Origin: Anaeroplasmataceae bacterium
GTDB taxonomy: Bacteria; Bacillota_I; Bacilli_A; Acholeplasmatales; Anaeroplasmataceae
Direction: 5' to 3'
Assembly (NCBI GenBank): GCA_029050385.1
Contig: JAIDMV010000118.1
Coordinates: 1 to 10,257, forward strand
DNA: 10,257 bases
The notes under the pieces are model-generated. The model did not search any database and was not told the origin of the DNA. It saw only the letters and a list, made by a program, of their open reading frames with translations. The stretch's first letter is position 1, and every line of letters begins with the position of its first letter. This document shows positions 1 to 5,997 of this stretch, one piece after another. Position numbers and translations under genes: made by a program.

Positions 1-40
1 ATGTGATTAAGAGACAGCTTATAAGAGTATCACACAAGTT
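1..40. other. Tn5/IS50-end-like sequence at the left edge
   Basis: Bases 1-17 (ATGTGATTAAGAGACAG) match the last 17 bases of the Tn5 mosaic end as I remember it (ATGTGTATAAGAGACAG) at 15 of 17 positions; the two differences are adjacent. A 6-bp inverted repeat, TGTGAT at 2-7 and ATCACA at 29-34, and a direct repeat TAAGAG at 8-13 and 22-27 lie in the same stretch. It could be the terminal inverted repeat of an IS4/IS50-like element lying to the left, a sequencing-library transposon remnant, or chance. No transposase frame is visible in the window. The rest of 41-92 is AT-rich, and no convincing terminator for the histidine kinase gene is visible in it. Confidence 0.3.
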
Positions 41-92
41 AACAAAAAATTCCACAATTGTATATTTTTATCATTGCCAACTATAAACTTAA

Positions 93-926
93 TTATTTAA
101 TTGAACCAACAATATCTAAATTTATAGCTATTGTGAAACAACTTCCCTCGTTTGGTTTTGATTCAACTTCTATAGTCCCATGCATCTTATCAATCAACTT
201 TTTTACAATGAATAATCCTAACCCTGAACTTTCTACATCGGTATGGGCTAATGCCCTCTCTTGAGCAAATGGTTCAAATAAATGCTTCTGAAATTCTTCG
301 CTCATTCCATAACCTGTATCCTTTATACTAAAGATGTATGTGGAAGTTTCTTCATTTCTCGGTTGTTCTAATACAGTAAAGAATATTTTTCCTTCAGCTT
401 CTGTGTACTTTATAGCATTAGATAAAAGATTTGTTAGAATCTGAATAAGGTGAAGATCATCTACCAATACTTTGTTGTGAATTAGTTTTATATGTTTTTC
501 AAAGTATATTTTCCTTCGCAGTATTTGAGGTTCAACATTATCTAGACATTGAGTTATAATTTCATCCATATTTCCTATGGTAATATTCATGTCTAATTTA
601 CCATCTTTTATTTTAGACAAGTCCGTTACATCTTTAACCAAAGCTAACATATGACGAGAAATGCTAGAAATTTTGTTTAAATACTCTTCTGTTTTATCCA
701 ATTGATTTAAACTTTTAGATGCCAACAAGGTATAACCATCTATTGCGTAAATAGGTGTTTTTAAATCATGAATGATTTTGGAAAAATAATCATAGTTCTC
801 TTGTTCTCTTTTCTTTCTTCTTTTTTGTATTGTTAAAATTACTATTAACAATATTATACAAAGCGTAAGAAATCCTATGAGTGGAATGAAAATCCACAAT
901 AACAAATCAACATGAACCGAAAGCAC
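93..926 (-). CDS. Small membrane sensor histidine kinase
   Basis: This is a sensor histidine kinase of about 277 residues that autophosphorylates a histidine and would pass the phosphate to a response regulator. Numbered from a GTG start at 926: one transmembrane helix at about 8-33, a basic stretch, then a HisKA dimerisation domain with H-box FSKIIHDLKTP (His53), and an HATPase_c domain with N-box NLLSNAIKYT (Asn170), G1 box DTGYGMS (203-209), F-box LFEPFAQ (216-222) and G2 box GLGLFIV (235-241). All catalytic boxes are intact. It lacks an extracellular sensor, HAMP, PAS or receiver domain, so the input is unclear; it may sense through the membrane helix or a partner. No response regulator gene lies in the window. 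The frame can be extended to an ATG at 935, but the site AAAGGAG (936-942) abuts that ATG and is well placed for the GTG. It has its own extended -10 promoter downstream of the murA terminator. The signal and target are unknown. Confidence 0.9.
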   Translation of the reverse strand: MLSVHVDLLLWIFIPLIGFLTLCIILLIVILTIQKRRKKREQENYDYFSKIIHDLKTPIYAIDGYTLLASKSLNQLDKTEEYLNKISSISRHMLALVKDVTDLSKIKDGKLDMNITIGNMDEIITQCLDNVEPQILRRKIYFEKHIKLIHNKVLVDDLHLIQILTNLLSNAIKYTEAEGKIFFTVLEQPRNEETSTYIFSIKDTGYGMSEEFQKHLFEPFAQERALAHTDVESSGLGLFIVKKLIDKMHGTIEVESKPNEGSCFTIAINLDIVGSIK

Positions 927-935
927 TATATACAT

Positions 936-942
936 CTCCTTT
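936..942 (-). promoter_or_regulatory. RBS of the histidine kinase gene
   Basis: AAAGGAG on the minus strand. It directly touches the ATG at 935-933 but lies 9 bases before the GTG at 926-924, so it favours the GTG start. Confidence 0.6.
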
Positions 943-956
943 TCTTTTCCGCTCTT

Positions 957-965
957 ATTATACCA
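957..965 (-). promoter_or_regulatory. Extended -10 promoter of the histidine kinase gene
   Basis: TGGTATAAT on the minus strand is a perfect extended -10 (TGnTATAAT). The matching -35 position is pyrimidine-rich and poor, as is allowed for extended -10 promoters. It follows directly on the T-run of the murA terminator, so the kinase gene is transcribed separately from murA. Confidence 0.65.
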
Positions 966-968
966 TTT

Positions 969-1007
969 AAAAAGAAAAAGAGGAAATTATTTTAAGAATT
1001 TCCCCTT
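969..1007 (-). terminator. Rho-independent terminator of murA
   Basis: On the minus strand AAGGGGAAATT (1007-997) pairs with AATTTCCTCTT (988-978), with one G-U pair, around an 8-base loop. It is followed by a run of T with a single C down to about 969. It begins six bases after the murA stop codon. Confidence 0.75.
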
Positions 1008-1013
1008 GGAAAG

Positions 1014-2252
1014 CTATAGAATTGTGATTTTTCCACCCAAAGCCTTAACTCGATTAACTATATCATCATATCCACGCAAAACATAGTCAAAGTTAGAAAT
1101 TATTGCCTCCTCATCTCCTACCAATGCTAATAATAAAAGTGCAGCACCATGTCTCAAATCGCATGCACTGTAATTTTTAGAATGTATTTTATTTGTGCCT
1201 GTAATTTCAGCTTTATTGCCTGTAATCTTACAATCCACTCCACTATCCTTTAAATCGTAATAAATCTGCATCCTCTTTTCAAAAACCGTTTCCTCTATGC
1301 GGGATTTACCAATAGTATTTATAGCAAGCACTCCAAATATTGATTGCAAGTCTGTAGGAAAGCCTGGATAAATATCCGTTTTAATTTCTATTTCTTTGCC
1401 ATAGCTTTTCTTTGCATAGATCTCTGATTCGGTATAAGAAATTTGATACCCTGCATCTTTTAGAATTCTCAAAGGAAGCTCTAAATCTTTCGTGTTCACA
1501 CGCTTTACAGTTACTTCACCTTTTAACAATCCCAAAACTGCATAAGTCATCGCTTCCATTCGATCTGGAATAACAGTGTGTTTTATTAATTTGAAATCCA
1601 ATTTAGATTTTTCATATTGTATCACTTCGTCTTTAAGTGTAAGACGATAACCAAGCTTTTGTAAAAAATGTATAACATCTAAACCTTCTGGTTCATATAG
1701 CCCATTCTTTATCTCATAATGATTCAATCTAAGTCCAGCAAATATTGTGTTTATGGAAGCTCCTACACTTTTCTTAGTTAGAACCAAACTAGCTTCTTCA
1801 TTGACTTTCGTTTTAAATATAGTTAAAATATCATCTTCTATAATATATTTAAATCCCAAATCCTCAAATGCTTGAAGATGAACATCTATAGGTCTACTCC
1901 CTATTTTACATCCACCTGGCAATAGAATTTCACATTTAGAAAACAACGCTAAAAAAACTCCAATAAAATAATATGAACCACGTATTTTTTTGCATTCTTC
2001 TATAAGTAACGGCTTGTATTTTAAATTTGTATTGTCTATAAGCATTGTATGGCCTTTGAAAATAACTTTGCAATCTAAGTATCTAAGAATATTGCAAATA
2101 TCAAATACGTCACTAATGCGTGGCACATTTCTTAACATAACTTTTCCCTTTGAAAGTAAGCTGGCACATAGTAATGGAATAACAGCATTTTTAGCTCCTG
2201 AACAAACAACATTGCCTTTTATGATTGATCCACTTGATACTTTTATATCCAT
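1014..2252 (-). CDS. murA: UDP-GlcNAc 1-carboxyvinyltransferase (MurA), divergent
   Basis: EPSP-synthase family enzyme that transfers enolpyruvate from PEP to UDP-N-acetylglucosamine, the first committed step of peptidoglycan synthesis, in the cytoplasm. It has 412 residues from the ATG at 2252, near the usual 417-420. Active-site residues known from E. coli MurA are present: Lys21-Asn22 (GAKNA), Arg91, Cys115 in LPGGCKIGSRP (the fosfomycin-reactive cysteine), Arg120, Glu187/Glu189 (YEPEG), Asp301 (GFPTDLQ), Arg327, Asp365-Leu-Arg367 and Arg393 (LRGYDD). It is nevertheless divergent: the usual RFMHVPELxRMGA segment reads RMQIYYDLKDSG (327-338), and DLRAG/DLRAS is DLRHG. Firmicutes often carry two MurA copies, so this may be the secondary paralogue. 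The frame can be extended to a GTG at 2261, but that GTG is part of the ribosome binding site. The gene stands alone between two terminators. Confidence 0.9.
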   Translation of the reverse strand: MDIKVSSGSIIKGNVVCSGAKNAVIPLLCASLLSKGKVMLRNVPRISDVFDICNILRYLDCKVIFKGHTMLIDNTNLKYKPLLIEECKKIRGSYYFIGVFLALFSKCEILLPGGCKIGSRPIDVHLQAFEDLGFKYIIEDDILTIFKTKVNEEASLVLTKKSVGASINTIFAGLRLNHYEIKNGLYEPEGLDVIHFLQKLGYRLTLKDEVIQYEKSKLDFKLIKHTVIPDRMEAMTYAVLGLLKGEVTVKRVNTKDLELPLRILKDAGYQISYTESEIYAKKSYGKEIEIKTDIYPGFPTDLQSIFGVLAINTIGKSRIEETVFEKRMQIYYDLKDSGVDCKITGNKAEITGTNKIHSKNYSACDLRHGAALLLLALVGDEEAIISNFDYVLRGYDDIVNRVKALGGKITIL

Positions 2253-2255
2253 AAT

Positions 2256-2263
2256 GATCACCT
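2256..2263 (-). promoter_or_regulatory. RBS of murA
   Basis: AGGTGATC on the minus strand is complementary to the very 3' end of 16S rRNA (the GATCACCTCC end). In that register the following ATG at 2252 has standard spacing. The upstream GTG at 2261 lies inside the site and is unlikely to be the start. Confidence 0.6.
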
Positions 2264-2437
2264 AATAAAGCGTATGCTTCATTTGTGATTCTAATGAATT
2301 ATTTTAAAAATCAATCAAAATAATACTTAACAAAAAAACGAATCCATTCTTCATTTTATAATGACTTTATCTTCTCAATACTTAGACTTGTAGCAGTGGC
2401 TAGGTTTGCCTCTGGATTACCACAAGAAAGACCTTAT

Positions 2438-2478
2438 AAAGAAAGAATAAAAAGCGTGATGAGATTCATCAGCACGCT
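2438..2478 (-). terminator. Rho-independent terminator of the metallophosphoesterase gene
   Basis: On the minus strand AGCGTG (2478-2473) pairs with CACGCT (2458-2453), with an inner ATGA/TCAT stem, a three-base bulge and a three-base loop. A T-rich tail runs to about 2438. A further copy of the 5' arm, AGCGTGAT (2504-2497), can pair with the same 3' arm. The rest of the 268-base spacer up to murA is AT-rich; it has no convincing sigma-A promoter with normal spacing (TTGATT and TAGAAT are 19 bases apart). Confidence 0.75.
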
Positions 2479-2520
2479 CTGTTCTAACAATCTTCTATCA
2501 CGCTACATTTTAACTACCAA

Positions 2521-3612
2521 TTATAATTCAAAAACCATAATCTGACTTGGTCCAGTTAATCGCATCGGAAATCCCCATGTTCCATATCCTCTTGTTATAG
2601 CCAATGTAAAGTCATTATATCTATGAACTCCATCAGATGGGCTTTGGAATGCTATTAGATTTAAAAAGAAAATCAATATTTCTCCAGGAAAAATTTGTCC
2701 ATTATGGGTGTGACCGGAGATTTGCAAATCTGCAAGATTTTTTGCATCCCTATAAAATTGAGGTTGATGATCCAATACAATAAGAGGTAGATTGGAATCG
2801 CTGATGACCTCATTTAATTCTTTTCTTCCACCACGATAATCAATTCTTCCTACAATACGCACCACATCATTTACGACCACTTCTTCATCTAATAATAATT
2901 TAATATTCGTGCCTTCATAAAAGGAGGCAATCTCTTCTAAATTATTCTGCATAAATTCATGGTTTCCTGTTACTGCATAAACTCCATATTTACTTGTTAT
3001 ATTATTCATAGTATTAACAAAGTAAGAATGATCTAGATTTTTTATTTTATTATCAAATACGTCTCCTACAAGAAGTACTATGTCTGGATTTGTTTTATTA
3101 ATGTTTTTTACCATATTCTTTAATGATAAAAATGATCCTGTCGCCCCATAGTGAATGTCAGAAACAACAGTCACCTTTAGTTTTTCTTCTACTCCTATGT
3201 CCATTTTGTGATATGTATATTCGGGGATTTGCGCACCAAGCAGACCCCAAACACATATAAATAAACTCATTACACTTGAAATAAGAATTGAAGATTTACT
3301 AACTAAATTAATTTTTGTTTTTCTTATTAAAACAATGATTTTCTTTACGAGAATAACAAAGGCTAAGGATAAAACATAATATATAAAAAATGCCAATTCT
3401 ATATATCCTATATAAGCTATAAATTCCACAAATTTAATTCCACGCCAAATATAATCTATAACACAGAAAAGTGGAATTGTTCCAAACGATAAGAGTCCAA
3501 TCATAACTGGAAGCTTTCTTTTGATTTGAAATGTCTTTATTAACATTTTTGCAAGCATAAACCAAATGATATAGTATACTGCTGCACCAACAATTAATAT
3601 CGCAATTCGCAT
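2521..3612 (-). CDS. Membrane-anchored metallophosphoesterase, YkuE/YaeI type
   Basis: Calcineurin-like phosphoesterase with a membrane N-terminus, 363 residues from the ATG at 3612. Four hydrophobic segments (about 1-23, 33-52, 60-95 and 107-127) precede the catalytic domain. Metal-binding motifs are complete: SDIHYG (Asp152, His154), GDVFD (Asp184), GNHE (Asn217, His218), DHQP (His282) and SGHTHNGQ (His301, His303), ending in RGYGTWGFPMRLTGPSQI, the typical close of the YkuE/YaeI subfamily. Members of this group act on phospholipid or nucleotide-lipid substrates such as UDP-diacylglucosamine (YaeI); the substrate here cannot be read from sequence. The frame opens at an ATG at 3633, but AAAGGAG lies between that ATG and the one at 3612. 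The gene has its own extended -10 promoter behind the glnA terminator and its own terminator, so it is a single-gene unit. Confidence 0.88.
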   Translation of the reverse strand: MRIAILIVGAAVYYIIWFMLAKMLIKTFQIKRKLPVMIGLLSFGTIPLFCVIDYIWRGIKFVEFIAYIGYIELAFFIYYVLSLAFVILVKKIIVLIRKTKINLVSKSSILISSVMSLFICVWGLLGAQIPEYTYHKMDIGVEEKLKVTVVSDIHYGATGSFLSLKNMVKNINKTNPDIVLLVGDVFDNKIKNLDHSYFVNTMNNITSKYGVYAVTGNHEFMQNNLEEIASFYEGTNIKLLLDEEVVVNDVVRIVGRIDYRGGRKELNEVISDSNLPLIVLDHQPQFYRDAKNLADLQISGHTHNGQIFPGEILIFFLNLIAFQSPSDGVHRYNDFTLAITRGYGTWGFPMRLTGPSQIMVFEL

Positions 3613-3619
3613 TGGAATT

Positions 3620-3626
3620 CTCCTTT
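3620..3626 (-). promoter_or_regulatory. RBS of the metallophosphoesterase gene
   Basis: AAAGGAG on the minus strand, seven bases before the ATG at 3612. It lies inside the longest frame, which argues against the ATG at 3633. Confidence 0.7.
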
Positions 3627-3686
3627 CTTCCATATTTATAGTTTGACAATTTTCTGCAAAATTATACTCACATCTTAGTTTTAGAA

Positions 3687-3695
3687 ATTATACCA
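3687..3695 (-). promoter_or_regulatory. Extended -10 promoter of the metallophosphoesterase gene
   Basis: TGGTATAAT on the minus strand, identical to the element before the histidine kinase gene and again directly behind a terminator T-run. A second TATAAT at 3661-3666 lies further downstream and is less well formed as an extended -10. Confidence 0.6.
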
Positions 3696-3696
3696 T

Positions 3697-3733
3697 AAAG
3701 AAAGAGGTTATGAAATAGTAATTTCAAAACCTC
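3697..3733 (-). terminator. Rho-independent terminator of glnA
   Basis: On the minus strand GAGGTT (3733-3728) and TGAAAT (3726-3721) pair with ATTTCA (3716-3711) and AACCTC (3709-3704). There is one T-T mismatch between the two stem segments and a four-base loop; TTTCTTT follows. It begins eight bases after the glnA stop codon. Confidence 0.8.
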
Positions 3734-3741
3734 AATTCATT

Positions 3742-5091
3742 TTAATATCGTTCTAAGTATTTCTCAATTTCCCAATCCGATACGTGTCTTCTATACTCAT
3801 TCCACTCATGCTGTTTTGCTTCAAGTAGCTTTGTGGTTATGTGTTCTCCCATTGCTTCTTTTATTATGTTATCCTTCTTGTATTCCTTCATAGCTTCTTC
3901 TAAATTTGCAGGTAAGGAATAAACTCCTAGGCTTTCTCTTTCTTCTTCTGTACAGACAAAGAGATTCTCATAAATTGGTTCTACCTCTTTACAATTTCCT
4001 TCTATGCCATCTAACCCAGCAGAAAGAATTGCAGAAATAGCTAAATATGGATTGGCTGCCACATCGACACTTCTTACCTCTGTTCTTGTTTTCATACCTC
4101 TAGCTGCAGGTATTCTAATCATTGTAGATCTGTTAGAATCGGACCAAGAGATATAACATGGTGCTTCAAATCCGGGTACTATTCTTTTATAAGAGTTTAC
4201 TATTGGGTTTGTAATCAAACAGAACCCTTTTGCATGATGTAAAATTCCTGAAATCCATTTTCTTGCAGTAACAGATAATCCATTTTCTGTTTTCTCGTCA
4301 TAAAATGCGTTTTTGCCATCTTTCGTCACTAAAGAACAATTTACATGCATTCCACTTCCATTAATTCCTACAATTGGCTTTGGCATAAAGGTTGCATGAA
4401 GTCCATGCCGTCTTGCAATGTTTTTTACAACCAATTTAAATGTTTGGACATTATCACAAGCTTCGACTGCTGAATCAAATTTGAAATTGATTTCGTGTTG
4501 TCCTGTTGATACCTCGTGATGCGCGGCCTCAATTGTGAATCCAATGTTTTGTAGTGCCAAAACAATATCCCTTCTACAGTCCTCAGCCGAATCGATAGGT
4601 GAAATATCAAAATACCCACCAAAATCGTTAAACTCTAAGGTTGGGTTTCCCTTCTCATCAAGTTTAAATAAAAAGAATTCAGGCTCTACTCCCACATTAA
4701 ACGAAGTATATCCCATATCCTTCATCTTTTCTAGATTTCTTTTTAATACACCTCGTGGATCTCCTTCAAATGGTTCGTGTTTCCCGTCGTGTCCTGGTCT
4801 ATAAACATCACAAATAAACCTTGCAACCTTTCCATAGGAATTATCTTCCCAATTTAAAACCAAAAAGGTATCTAAATCAGGATGTAAAAACATATCTGCT
4901 TCATAAATTCTTACAAACCCTTCTATTGATGATCCATCAAACATAACAGAGTTATCTAATGCATCTTCTAATCTTGTTATAGGAATTTCAACATTCTTTA
5001 GCATTCCCATAATATCTGTAAACTGCATTCTAATATATCTTATATTTTCTTCCTTACATATTCTTCTGATTTCTTCCTTGGTAAATTTCAT
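3742..5091 (-). CDS. glnA: Glutamine synthetase, type I-alpha
   Basis: Makes glutamine from glutamate, ammonia and ATP in the cytoplasm, as a dodecamer. It has 449 residues from the ATG at 5091, close to the usual 444 of GSI-alpha. The N-terminal beta-grasp domain holds QFTDIMG and FDGSSIEGF. Metal and substrate ligands are visible: Glu136/Glu138 (GVEPEFF), Glu193 (HHEV), Glu200 (GQHEINF), His249 (GSGMHVN), the Glu309 flap (VPGFEAP) and Arg341 region (TRTEVRSVD). There is no adenylylation-loop tyrosine around 372-400, and Arg61 in GFVRIYEADM corresponds to the feedback-inhibition arginine of B. subtilis GS. This predicts control by glutamine feedback rather than by covalent modification. No GlnR-type operator is evident upstream. 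The frame extends to about 5136, but those 15 residues lack family similarity and the site AAAGGGGAG is directly before 5091. It lies 52 bases behind the Gx gene, so read-through is possible. Confidence 0.97.
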   Translation of the reverse strand: MKFTKEEIRRICKEENIRYIRMQFTDIMGMLKNVEIPITRLEDALDNSVMFDGSSIEGFVRIYEADMFLHPDLDTFLVLNWEDNSYGKVARFICDVYRPGHDGKHEPFEGDPRGVLKRNLEKMKDMGYTSFNVGVEPEFFLFKLDEKGNPTLEFNDFGGYFDISPIDSAEDCRRDIVLALQNIGFTIEAAHHEVSTGQHEINFKFDSAVEACDNVQTFKLVVKNIARRHGLHATFMPKPIVGINGSGMHVNCSLVTKDGKNAFYDEKTENGLSVTARKWISGILHHAKGFCLITNPIVNSYKRIVPGFEAPCYISWSDSNRSTMIRIPAARGMKTRTEVRSVDVAANPYLAISAILSAGLDGIEGNCKEVEPIYENLFVCTEEERESLGVYSLPANLEEAMKEYKKDNIIKEAMGEHITTKLLEAKQHEWNEYRRHVSDWEIEKYLERY

Positions 5092-5095
5092 AGTT

Positions 5096-5104
5096 CTCCC
5101 CTTT
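5096..5104 (-). promoter_or_regulatory. RBS of glnA
   Basis: AAAGGGGAG on the minus strand, four bases before the ATG at 5091. It fixes the start there, in agreement with GlnA proteins that begin M-(x)-KxTKEDI. Confidence 0.7.
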
Positions 5105-5119
5105 ATCATTAAAGAATAT

Positions 5120-5147
5120 GTTATAGAGTTCATCAATTATACATCAA
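5120..5147 (-). promoter_or_regulatory. Possible glnA promoter
   Basis: TTGATG (5147-5142) and TATAAC (5125-5120) on the minus strand are 16 bases apart. The -35 overlaps the stop codon of the upstream gene. The 8-mer AATTGATG occurs twice here, 11 bases apart. This is moderate evidence only. Confidence 0.35.
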
Positions 5148-5647
5148 TTTAAAAATCTCGCAGTGATACTTTTTCTTAAATAAAGTCTAGTTATTATACC
5201 ACTAATAATTCCTGTCCCTATGGATAAAATACCGATAAATGGTAAATAGTACACAACAGCCTGTGTACCTAACATTAATATAGCCGCAATCACCTGTCCT
5301 GTGGCATGGCTAACAGCACCTAATACAGAGACACCAATTGGAGAAAATACTTTGATTCTTGAAAATAAATACATAATTAAAAAAGAAAGTAAGCCTCCAC
5401 TTAAAGACATAATAAAGGTTGGTGACAAAAAGTTTCCCCTTAATAATCCAACCAACAGAATACGTAAAACATCAACAGCTAATGCCTCATAGGACTTAAA
5501 TTCATAAAGCATGATTAAAATGATGATATTTGCCAGTCCAAGCTTGACTCCTGGAATTCCAAAATGGATAAAGGACTCTAAAATATTTAATACAATTGCC
5601 ATAGCAAGAAGCATAGAAATTATGCAAAGTCGTTTCGTCTTATTCAT
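5144..5647 (-). CDS. Gx transporter family membrane protein
   Basis: Integral membrane protein of 167 residues with about five or six hydrophobic helices (about 8-25, 32-50, 55-70, 78-95, 105-128 and 132-155). The N-terminal pattern, including GIPGVKLGLANII followed by LRILLVGLLRG and a Gly/Ser-rich LSGGLLS, identifies the family long annotated as heptaprenyl diphosphate synthase component I (Hpre_diP_synt_I) and now called Gx transporter family. A synthase role is doubtful for such a hydrophobic protein, and the transported substrate is unknown. Its ATG overlaps the upstream stop by four bases (ATGA), so translation is coupled to the NusG-domain-II gene. Elsewhere a polyprenyl synthetase often follows; here glnA follows instead. 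Confidence 0.85.
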   Translation of the reverse strand: MNKTKRLCIISMLLAMAIVLNILESFIHFGIPGVKLGLANIIILIMLYEFKSYEALAVDVLRILLVGLLRGNFLSPTFIMSLSGGLLSFLIMYLFSRIKVFSPIGVSVLGAVSHATGQVIAAILMLGTQAVVYYLPFIGILSIGTGIISGIITRLYLRKSITARFLN

Positions 5648-5997
5648 ACGCCAACATCAACCCCGCTTCCTTCTATCTGAATGAATACCCTTTGAGGTAA
5701 ACAAGTAATCGTTTGTCCAGCAGATTTTATTTTTCCTTGATGTACACAAACCTTGTCCTTACAAGTGGATGATTTAACATATACCGTTTCATTTTCTATT
5801 ACTATTAAAACATTATTTACTTCAAACTCTTGATTTTGTTTAAGATCAGCAACTTCAACTAGCTCTTTATCACAATAAATATAAACCGACAAGTTCTCTT
5901 TTTTCTGCAGAGTAAAATACAAAATAAAACTTACTCCTATGATTAAAATTAAACTAGCAATTAAAATGATATCATTTCTAATTTTTTTCATAAGCAT
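5644..5997 (-). CDS. NusG domain II-containing membrane protein
   Basis: A 117-residue protein with one N-terminal transmembrane helix (about 9-30) and an extracytoplasmic beta domain of the NusG_II family (PF07009). The family signature is clear: STCKDKVCVHQGKI, then Gly94, then TITCLPQRVFIQI, with Cys79, Cys84 and Cys99 conserved. The cysteines suggest metal binding or redox chemistry, but no biochemical role is established that I know of. It overlaps the apbE 3' end by 20 bases and the Gx start by four, so the three are one operon. An in-frame ATG at 5991 is an alternative start; neither has a strong binding site, as expected for coupled translation. It is not the transcription factor NusG. 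Confidence 0.85.
   Translation of the reverse strand: MLMKKIRNDIILIASLILIIGVSFILYFTLQKKENLSVYIYCDKELVEVADLKQNQEFEVNNVLIVIENETVYVKSSTCKDKVCVHQGKIKSAGQTITCLPQRVFIQIEGSGVDVGV

Noticed and set aside
1990..2265. Plus-strand frames opposite murA, glnA (4535-4804), Gx (5301-5492) and the kinase (58-264)
   Set aside because: All overlap strong genes on the other strand, show no domain signature, and have no promoter or ribosome binding site.
2262..2437. Riboswitch or T-box leader before murA
   Set aside because: The spacer has no recognisable conserved core and no terminator directly before murA.
5142..5147. TGA read as tryptophan (Mollicutes code 4)
   Set aside because: The Gx frame ends sensibly at TGA, Trp in all genes is encoded by TGG, and no gene contains internal TGA codons.
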